Source of the DNA: Aurelia coerulea
Lineage: Eukaryota; Cnidaria; Scyphozoa; Semaeostomeae; Ulmaridae
Length of the DNA stretch: 64,000 nt
Assembly: GCA_039566865.1 (NCBI GenBank)
Contig: CM076955.1
Span: 4,156,501 to 4,220,500 of the forward strand
Direction of reading: 5' to 3'
The notes below the pieces were generated by a model that had not been told where the DNA came from, searched no databases, and saw only the letters and a program-made list of their open reading frames with translations. Of the stretch, positions 1 through 10,700 are shown one piece after another. The first letter of the stretch is position 1; every line of letters begins with the position of its first letter. Both the position numbers and the translations under genes were made by a program.

Positions 1-703
1 AATAAGTTTGCAGGCAGAAACAGCAGCAAATGTGTGTGAATTTAAAGAATATATATGTATATATTATCAATATTTTGTACTGCCATGCAAGGGTTCTTCA
101 GGGCTGTTATGCGATAGTTGCATCCAGGATTAAAATATGTACAATGATTTGAAAATGAGATGTTACACATAATTGGTTATTTAAGATGGCTATGCAGTGG
201 CTGTATTGGTTAAGATTTATAAGGGTTTAAGTTATATGGTAATAATCATGATAATGATGAAAATAATATAATCATCCCCTTTTTTATATCCAGAAAACAT
301 ATACATTCACACAGTGGCAGGTTTAGGGTGGGGAATGGGGGCAATTGCCCCCATTGAAGAGGAAAATTCTGCTTTGTGCCCCTTTCTGGCTAGAAGTGTG
401 CCCCCAATTATGACATTCACCCACTTTTGGAAATGCTTTTCAGACAGAATGTTGGAAAAACATGGAATAAAGGTAATACTTAGAAGAGAAACAATGAAAC
501 TATTTTTTTGTAAAACATAGTCAAAAAGATTTTGCTTGCCTTTAGTGTGGTTTTTAGTCATCCTATTTTTAGCATTCCCTTCGAGTTTGGTCTGGATTCA
601 CCCCTTTATTCATAGGCTCTGGACCAATCATGAAGTATGTTTTTTTTAAGATTTATGTCCTGCAAATGTTTCAGATTTTACCAATTATGAAATTTCTTTT
701 CAG

Positions 704-1785
704 GTAATTCTTACCCAAACACAAGCTGATGGTAAGTTCATTTAATGTGTTTCCATTCCAAAGCATTACTTTCTTGTTCAAGTTTGTAATGATACAGAAA
801 CAGCAGATGTAATCGAGTAATGCTTTAAAAAAAACGATGATGTACTGAGAAAGTTATGAATAATAATATAATAATAATAATCTTTCATATTTATACAGGT
901 TAATTTGTTCAGTAAATAAGATTACTGTTATCAATCAAAATACCAACGTCTCGAGCTTTGCTCTTCATCAGGTGTGAGAGAGTAAGGTAGAGGAGCAATG
1001 TTAGAAATGATAGATTCAAATATAGAAAATTCGAATGATATAGGAAGGATTAAGAGAGCACCAACAGAATTTCGTGTCAGATGAGTAATGGAATGCGTCG
1101 TGATACTCACATATGAAAAATAGATATGAAATGAAAATAAATAAAAACATAAACAAATGAGTGAATGAATCAATGAATAAACAAATAAACAGAATATTGA
1201 AAGAGGAAGAAGACCTAGTTACATATTTAGGAAAGGTACAAAAATTGTTTATTAAGTCCTGCGGGGATAAGAGTTCCAAGCTTGAATTTGATACGTTTTT
1301 CTAGAGTTTTTCCCTTTAAAGACAGCAGATGTTTGCAGGAAACATGCATTCCAAGAAGCAGAATTGAAACCAATCAAATATGTTCTTAGTCATCCCCATA
1401 TGGCCCCTATTGAGTATACATTAAATATACATACCTCACGTAAAGGAGCTATAAAAAGAAACTGATGTCTCTTCAATTTGGAGTAAAAATTTGCTAGAAT
1501 ATCCAAGGAACAGCACCAACATCCCAGGTTTCACTCATTGGCAAATGATATAATAATTAACGGGCCAAGTGTGTGGAATTTTGAAACAGACATTAGTATC
1601 CATAGTACTTGGACATTTTCTTATTGCAGCCTTGCTCAAAGTCTTCAAATTCGCCGATGTTGAAGAAAGTGGGCAAGTGGATGTTGCTACCATAGCAACC
1701 CTTGCTGTTCAGCTAATGGGCAGTGATTTCAATGAATCAGAAAAGGAACTTGTCAACAAGAAAGCTGAGGTTAAAGCTGAGAAAG
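704..1785 (+). CDS. EF-hand exons of the septin gene (28-nt microexon plus 156-nt exon)
   Basis: The 28-nt exon 704-731 lies between cttttcag and gtaagt. It reads VILTQTQAD and joins 1630-1785 in phase 1. Together they give [19 protein letters not shown] and an EF-hand loop [12 protein letters not shown], then a helix and a second hand that is completed in the next exon. The register matches the first EF-hand pair of calmodulin (LTEEQIAEF-like start). In the first loop acidic or oxygen ligands sit at positions 1, 3, 5 and 9, but position 12 is Thr instead of Glu. The second loop starts with Lys and appears one residue short. I infer weak or no calcium binding, as in many myosin light chains. 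The donor of the 1630 exon is the uncommon GTTTGT. Confidence 0.75.
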
Positions 1786-4700
1786 GTTTGTATAGTTGTG
1801 CCCTCGTATGTATATAGTTATTTTTGATCAAGCTTGCTAACTCTGGATATGGAACACATTCAAACCAAGCCTGGTCATAGAAGTTTTAGCAGCGAAGCAA
1901 TAAATAAATTTGCTGTAATGTCCAGGGGAGTTATTTCTATCTAAACAATTGATAGAAAACAAAGGGAAGAGCCTCTACTTCCTTAAAAAGTTCAGGAGAG
2001 CAATCTACAGCTCCCCTTCAGAATTTGAGGGGAGCCTGGAAGGAAGCAAGCTCTTTTCGAAAAGCCAGACCTGAGTCCTGATTCAAAGATGTTCAAAATG
2101 TTAAAATATATTCAAGAAAGACTGCAATCATGTTTCTGTTATATTGTAGATGACAAAGTACAACAAATTATTATGGATGACAAACAGGGTGTCCCAAAAA
2201 GTTGTGCCCTGTTTTAGTGTCTGATGTGGAGGAGCTGTAACGTCGATTTTCCTGTTGTTTACATAGTTGCATAGGGTAGACTGCAATTTAGAGTTTGAGA
2301 CCTTGTTTGAATCAATTTGATAAATGGTTGCTGATTTCTGGCACAGCCAAGGCAAAATTAGAGGTTGCTTCAAAAACAGCACTTCCTTTGTTCCTCAGCA
2401 ATGTTAAAGGCAATCTGTCTTGTTCATAATTGGCTGAAGATTGTAAAAGGAGATCAAAAAATCTGTATAGCAGGATTAACAGGAAGGAATTGGAAACAGA
2501 ATCATTTAGAATTGAATTGAATTTTTTCATGAAAAAATTCAAACAGTCTGGGCTCTAGCTTCTTTCCTTTGTCTAAGCTTTGTTTTCTAAACCAATCACC
2601 TGCGTGACAGAGCTCCTTTAAAATAAGTAGATCCTGAAAGAAAGGGTTCTGGTATTCAAATTTTTTGATATTTGTAAAAGGGTTAATAGTACAGGTAAAC
2701 AACACAATGAAACAAGATAAATAGATTTATCTGTGTCTCAAATTCCTCATTTAACAAATGAAAAGATTCAAATGTCTGAAATTGAAAAAATACCCTCCAA
2801 AGATTTGACTTATGCACAAGCGTTATGATAGTTTGGTGCAGCATGACACAGCACAGCAAAATTTTCAAGCAATGGCAAAATTTCGCCCCTTGTAAAACAA
2901 AGGTGCTGCAAGTCAAACCAAGGTCAAACTCAAATTCCACTTGTTCAGCACAGTGTGGAGCAACATATAGGGGATGTTTCTATAAACACGTATGGGTAGT
3001 TTTATTGTGTTCAAGTTGAAGTAACAGTCCTCTGTCCTTCACAGGTATGCTGTCTTATGGAAGTTTCCTTGAAATCATGCAACAGACGATGGCAACTACA
3101 ACACATTGGGGAACAAAGCTAAAAACACCATTAGATGCTTCAGTTGGTTTTGATTCTATTCAAGAACAGCTAAGACTAAAGTCTCTCAAAAGAGGATTTG
3201 AATTCAATATCATGGTTGTTGGTAAGGATCTTTATCATGCTTTATTTGATGACAGATGTTTGTGTGTTCTTCTGTTTTTTCTTTATTTCTACCAACAAAA
3301 GCACCTGAAGGTAGTCTTTGGGACACTGAGAAGCTAAGCTTATTGAAGCAATCCCTGGTCATTCTCAAAGAGAATTTTTTCCAAAATATACAAAAAGAGG
3401 AAGATGACATTTATGTCTTCTATTAAGACTCGTCATTATCTCTCCCAACTATGGTATGATCTTAAAACCCATGTTTTACACGGAAAACAGCTACAATGTT
3501 TCCTTTCTCGCGTTTTTTCGTTGTTCCAGCACCTCTGAGGGGACCATTATGGAATTAAGGTCAACTTGACCTGTTAATGCTATCCCTGCCACTGTAATTA
3601 GGGGTGTTTTTCCTTTACATTTTTAACCTTATATATTATATTGTATCTATTGTTATGTTATAAACTTGTAAATATGTTTAAATAACGTGGCAAATGATAC
3701 ATACATACATAGATACATATACTAAATGTGACTACACTTAGTGATTCCTTTAACCTGGATTTACAGAGAGGTGGTGACTCTCTTCACTCTGCAAGGTAGG
3801 TCTGGCAGGATGGGAACCTGACCACCAAACCCTCAGATTGCCAGTAAATCATGCTGCCACTCAGTTGTCCCCACTGTGTGTTCCTCTGATTAGTTTCTAA
3901 TGCTTCCATGTCATGAATAGTGTACAAGGAACACATGTCTAATATTGACACATACCAATGTCAAATAGTCAGACTACAATTTATATAGATATAGTTTCTT
4001 GATCGTTTTAGTTTGTCACACTCTGATGATAACATAAGATTGAAAGGCCTCAGTGTGCTTAGAAAAGTTTCCGTTTTTTGCATCTGCCTCTTATAGTATC
4101 TATCTCTAATATTTATTCGTTTCTTTCCATCTTTCAATGTTGTGCTTTGTTGCATAACTTTTTTCCTTGAAATGTGCATACCACAGAAGAAACAAATTTT
4201 CTTGGTCACTGACTCATAATGGTTGTATCTCTGTTTCTTCCTTTGGACAGAACTTGCCAAACTTGCTGAGGAAATCTATAGATCTTTTCTAACATATATT
4301 GAATTGTATAATTGCATTTCCTGACGAAGTGATGTATGTTTTGAGATGGTGCAATCAATTATGGAAACACATACTGCAAAATCAGATCAATCGTGTGTAA
4401 AGGTTATTATCAATTTTTTCAGGGTCATCTGGACTTGGAAAGTCAACGCTCATCAACACACTTTTCAAGACAAAAGCAAGTAGGCAAACATGCACATCAA
4501 ACTCAAGTGGTATTCCAAAGACTGTTGAAATAAAGACAGTTACACATGGTGAGTATTGTGTATCTAGCATTATGCAAGGCTGTATGAAGTGGGAACCAAG
4601 AAGGAGGCTTCCTGTATATGGCAGTTAATATTTATTCGACAGACAATCACAAAATGGGGGCCTCATTACAACTCATTACATCTGCAATAGGCTATTAAGA

Positions 4701-7700
4701 ATTCTTTATGGGTGCCTTCATGCAAAAGAGGTATGTACTGTATTTTGCAAGGTCAGCAAAATAATTTGAGGGGGTATTACATTTGTGATCCCATTGTCCA
4801 GTGTCACACTTGATAGGCCTCAATCAATCAAGGAAGAAGGAGTCTGTTGATTTATCATTGACGCATCAAATGAAACATATATATTTATTATTTTGCAGTT
4901 CTTGAAGAAAAGGGAGTAAATTTGAAGCTGACAGTAACTGATACGCCAGGATTTGGTGACCAGATCAACAACTCAAACTGGTAGGCAAATTTACTGAATT
5001 TGTCTAGGAGCTACAAGCCAGTTTACTGATCAAATTATTATTCTTGACCTTTGGTGTGTTGCATTGAATTGTTCAAAGATGTTCGCATGTGCTTTTGTCA
5101 TTGCTGTGAGACAGAAACGTACAGCATCAGAAACAGTTGCATATTTTAGCCATCTGGTAGCAAATACCATATTTTACATGTCTGTCGTCGCTGGAAACAG
5201 AGTGAAATTCTTCTGCCTTCTTTTGATTTGTAGTTGGAAACCAACTTGAGAATTGTTGACTTGAACAACTTGAAAAACTAAACAACTAGTGACAAGCATT
5301 TCTCAAGCATAAATATATTAATTGTGATAGTACCTCACAAAGTGAGAGCAGTGGAAACCTGCATAAAAGAACCTAGGTGTTCTTGAGGCAGCCTGAATGA
5401 GGTTCTTGATTAACTGATGCCATGATCAAGTCCAGCCTGCAAGGTTCTTAAAAAGGTGCTTATAGTTGGTACAGTGAGAGTGTGTTTTTATACATGCCAG
5501 TGCATTTCCTCCAGGAAATGAATAGTTTTTCAATATATTTCTTTTTGATAAAGTTTACACCATGAAAGTTTTTGCAATTTTCGAGTAAAATACCATCTAT
5601 TAAGCTATTATATAAGAACCTTTAGAAATTTCAGCCCCTCATAGGTTCTTGTTTAAAAAGTTGTAATCATAGAATTTCAGCCTCAAGTTTCTTATAAAAC
5701 TAGGTTCTTTTATGCGGGTTATGATTATGTTGTACTCTTTTGTAGTTGGGATCCAGTTGTGGGATATATTAACGACCAATATGACAAATATCTCAACGAA
5801 GAACTCAGTATCAACAGAAGAACAAGAATACCTGATAACAGAGTGCATTGCTGTTTATATTTTATTTCTCCTACTGGTCACAGGTAAATTTGAGCCCTTG
5901 TATCATTTGTTGCTACCGTGCTATAATTGATTGTTTGAAGTTACACCCTTCCCCTGCCCTTCAAACTCAAATTCTGTGGATCATACTGAAACAACTGAAA
6001 GAGAAAGTACCAGCAGTGCCATGAATAGGTATTCACTTTGGATAAGCCATGATAAAGATCACAGTGCACAAGGCCGATTTTAAAGACTCATGATTGATTT
6101 TTTAATAAAAGTTTCTACTGATGATCTGATTTCTTTTCGATTTCTCGACAGCCTACTTGTCGCATTACTTTTTTTATCAAAATGTATCTTAAAGGTACAT
6201 GTTTACTGTTGTCTGTGCAAGTTTTACAAGCCCAGTAGTAAAACCCATTTGAGACCGATAAATAATCATATTTCTTAATAGACCTTTTAGCTATTCTACA
6301 AAAGAGCCTGGATCGAGCGTTATTTTTATACGCGAGGCTCGATAGAGTGGTGTTAAGAGCTTCTATCACTATTGTGCAAATTCGAAAATTCTACAAAGTG
6401 CCCTTAGTAGAAATTTCGAATATGCACAATATTGATAGAAGCTCTAACGCCACTCTATCGAACCTCATGTATAAAAATAACGCTCGATCCAGGCTCTTTT
6501 GTAGAATAGCTAAAAGGTCTATTGTCATGTAGGCTGAAGCCATTGGATATATCAGTCATGAAGCAACTAGACAAATGTGTCAACGTTATTCCTGTTATTT
6601 CAAAAGCTGACACATTGACACTGGAAGAAAGAGAAGCATTTAAGAAAAGGGTTTGTATCTGATCTTCATAAATTGTTCTAACTGTGCCATATACCTGTTT
6701 AAAGGGCATATGTCGCGCTAGCAGTTGGTTAGAACAACAAATAATTTTGGAGTGGAATTTCATTGTTCCGTGCTTCTAAAGTCTGCTTCATGAATTTTAC
6801 TGCCGTAAAAATTCGGCCTCGATCCTGTGCTTTGTACTAAACAAAAGAGATGATTGTATTGCATTGGCCAATCAGGTTCATGACACATGCTCGTTCAGAA
6901 TAAATAGTATTTAGAATCATGATTCTGTTTGTTGTAAGATGAATAGGCTTACTACATGTATCGCTCGATGGTTGAGGTACTTATTTGCAACAACAGTATA
7001 GATTCAGATCTTGTGCTGATAACTTGATACAAGGAACCATTATATTTGTGATTATGGGGAGGGAGAATTAAATTCATCCACATACAGGGTGTCCCAAAAA
7101 AATTGTCCCCCATTTGCCTGAAGATTGCAACAAAACGCAAACAGATTCTTGCCAAATTTTTGGATGATGTTGCTCTTCGGATATTTAATTAAAGTTTGGT
7201 ACCATCCCCGTAAAAATCCGTTGAAAAATGATGGAGCTATGACCTTCAGAAGAGCAAATTTGCCTGATGACTGAAACCAGAGGTCGGCCATTTCAAATAA
7301 TTTCTGTGAGGTCAGAAATAGTGGAACTCTCTGAGGATTATCGGAATTTTCACGAGAGCTATGACATTTGAGGCTGCTGTTTCATTTTCAATCCATGAGG
7401 CTATTTATTGCTGCAAAATAGTAAAACAAAATGGCCGACCGCTGGTTTCAGTGATCGGGCAAATTTGGCCTCCTGAAGGTCATAGCTCCATCAGTTTTCA
7501 ACGGATTTTCGTGGAGATGGTAGCAAACTTTAATTGAACATCTGAAGAGCACCATCATGCGAAAGTTTGGCGAGAATCTTTTGCCGTTTTGTCGCAATTT
7601 TCAGACAAACGGGGCACAATTTTTTTGGGACACCCTGTACATTGTGGAATGAAGCTTTCTATTCCCAAGTTTGATGGGCTTGATATAAGGGTTCATATAA

Positions 7701-10700
7701 GGGCACGACTTTCTATTGAGACAACTTTGTCAGCAAGCAGAATGGTTTTGTTGGAAAATTCAACAACTAACAATACTTTAAAATCAGACATTTGACTGAG
7801 ATACCTATATACCGGATGAGCCAGAAAAAAGTTCCCACCTTTGAAAATTCATAGCATCAAGAGTACTGGGTGGATTGGAATGAATCAATATTTGCTTGAC
7901 AGCCAAAAGATTAAAGTATTTTTGTGATTTTTCTCGCCTTGTTACAAGCATTGGAAAAATTTGTAAATTCAAATTTAGACGAACTTCGTGGTTGCAAAGT
8001 GACTGAAAAAGGCCTAATATACTTTATCAAATCATAAAGGACTCCTCACTCGCAACCTCAGAAAAAAAGTAATTTCTCATGGGTGAGAGATATCGTCTGT
8101 ACAATTATTGCCATGGGATTGAAAAGCTTTAGTATCTGTTTGAGAATCTATGTCTTAATACTCTTGAGAGAGGTGATACGCCCGTGTGTATTGTTCTGTG
8201 TGATGAGAGTCCTAACGATTTGATCAAGTGCTTTACCTATATTTGCAGTGCTCGTAAGAAAACGAGAAAAATCACAAAAATGCTTTGATCTTTTGGCTTT
8301 TAACTACAATTTAGATAATTCATATCCATGAAGTACTTGTGGTGCTACGAATTCTCGAAAGTGGGAACTTTTTTCTGGCTCACCCGGTATTACAAATGAG
8401 TTTAATCTCGATGTGGTCCAATTGACAAGATGTTAAATCGTTTGCAGATTCGTGAAGATATTCACTTCAACAACATAACAATATATCCAGTTGTACATAA
8501 CGATTTGACTGACGATGAAATGAAGGTCAACAACAAAATTAAGGTGAGCAAATTTTAGCGATTTCGTCAGGAAATTCATGAGCATTCAAGATACCGTAAA
8601 GCTCTTTTAAACCCTCCTCTCTATTAAGCCCCCCCCCCACTTATATCAAATTCCAGAGGTTACCCCAAAGATTCTCTATTTATTGAGCTAAATAAGTTTG
8701 CATGTTGAGTTTGATGTGTTTCGAGATAAAACTTTGTCGAATTCATGTATTTAACTCGTGGAATTGTATGTTTAAACCGCAAAATGTGGTGCAAAAAAGA
8801 CTAAAAAGTGTCATATATTAAATAAGCCCCCCGGGGGCTTGATAGATCTTTTACGGTATTCTTTAGTGTAATGGAATAGAGAAAGTCTTTTGGTGGTGCA
8901 GAACTCTGTCTAAAGAATTACACGTCTTATCAGCGAAAGATGAATGATTGTGTATCGAGCTGCCTTTTGAAATCAGCCAAATACAAAGCTATGTCGTTAC
9001 TTTATTTTTGAATAGAGGAACAAGGATTGTGACGAATATCATTCTATTCATGTTTCAGTCCTTCCAAATCATGTTCAGGTTGACAAATCCGAAAAAGAGA
9101 CAAATTCAAGCTGACGACATATCCATAAAACTTGTGACATTCCAGTAGACATATCCAGTTTTTATTAATACTAGGCCATGTTTTCGTTAAGCTTAACGTT
9201 TCGAAGCAAATCTTTGCTTCATCTTCAAAATACAAATTTACGAAAGTATGAGGCTATATTGATATGCATAAAAAGACAAACAACAAACTAAAAGTGCTTG
9301 ACTACAATTCCTACGTGAAAAGTAAATAAAGGGGCAAGCGCGAATGACAATGCCTTCAAACAGAATTAAGGGAATGGAGGACTGCTGGGAATTAAGTGAA
9401 GGACGATCACATAAATTAGAGCCGTTTAAATTTGACGTGGACAGATCAGCACAGAAAATTACTTGAATGGTAAAAGTAACGCTTTCTGTACATGGCACTG
9501 TTTTCATAGCTTTGATTTGTGCGGACCTAAATGAAATCTCACTCCGCCAATTATTTAAGACGAAGACCTATGTTGGCATTCTTTGTTATAACTCTATAAC
9601 AATGAAAAGATGGGAGACAGGGTATCTGCACTTGGTATTTTAGACTTTTTTAACTGGAGTATTCTTTCTTGCAGGATCAGATACCGTTTGCAGTTGTTGG
9701 AAGTGACAAATATATTAACGTCGGTGGGAAGAATGTACTTGGACGAAAAACACGATGGGGAGTCGTTGAAGGTGAGTTGTGTAACAAAACACACTGAGTG
9801 CTGATGTCTTTGGATGTCCACCAACAAGGGCAGATTTTGTAATACAATAGCAACAGTTGCGTTTGATTGACACCTCAATTCAAAGCGATTAGCGACTGCA
9901 GACAAAGCAAATTCTCTCAACCAGTAATTCAAAACAAACAAAGCCGCAAAAATTTCCCCGAAACTAGTAGGGCAAATGCTCGCCATGTGCAAGCGAAAAA
10001 TGGTTTTTAAGAGAAGTCATGTGCTTATAACAAAAGAAGAAGGGTAAATCTAAAGTTCTGTTTGGCGGATTTTGTTTATTTGATCCAGGAGCTGTTTTGT
10101 AACCGTTTCATTTAAGCCCTAAATGCGCGAGAATTACAATGCCTTACCATTGAAACTTTTTAAGCCTCGGGTTCGAGAGCAATTGAATATGATAGATGTT
10201 CACATGAATGATTTGCTTCTTTACTGATATTCTGACTTGTTTTTCTACTTTCAGTTGAAAATAAAATGCACTGCGAATTCTCCCTTCTAAGAGACATGCT
10301 CATCAAGTAAGTTGATAATGATTTTCCTTTTTTTTTCAATTTGACCCTTTTTTTCCGAGAGGGTCAAAAGAGGAGGGCTTTAAGAGATACGGGCCTTATT
10401 CATAAAGTCACACGACAAGACTATAAATTGTTGCTTTTGGGATCTTTTACGTCACATTTTTTGGAACCAACAGACAATTTTGCAAGTCAAATACACAAAG
10501 TCAACGCAGTTCAAAATTGACATTTGAATTGTTTCAGCTAAATAAATGGAGAACCTTTGATAACCCCATCTATTGGATACCAGAGGTGTGCTTGATAGAG
10601 AAGGGGGGCTTATTTACGACTTCTGCTCAGAAAGGACGGACCTATTAGAGAGGGGGTGCTAACTATAGCTTTTACGGTATTAGCTATATTCTAAAAAACG

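Noticed and set aside
314..561. Overlapping frames on both strands near 314-561
   Set aside because: The sequence carries the palindrome GGGGGCAATTGCCCCC and a CAGTGGC start typical of a hAT-like MITE fragment; no domain or splice support.
5363..5722. A pogo-like element with CCTGCATAAAAGAACCTAGG / CTAGGTTCTTTTATGCGGG ends
   Set aside because: The inner inverted repeats are visible but the terminal CAGTAAA bases and TSD are lost, so boundaries could not be set; probably an old relative of 20949 and 44490.
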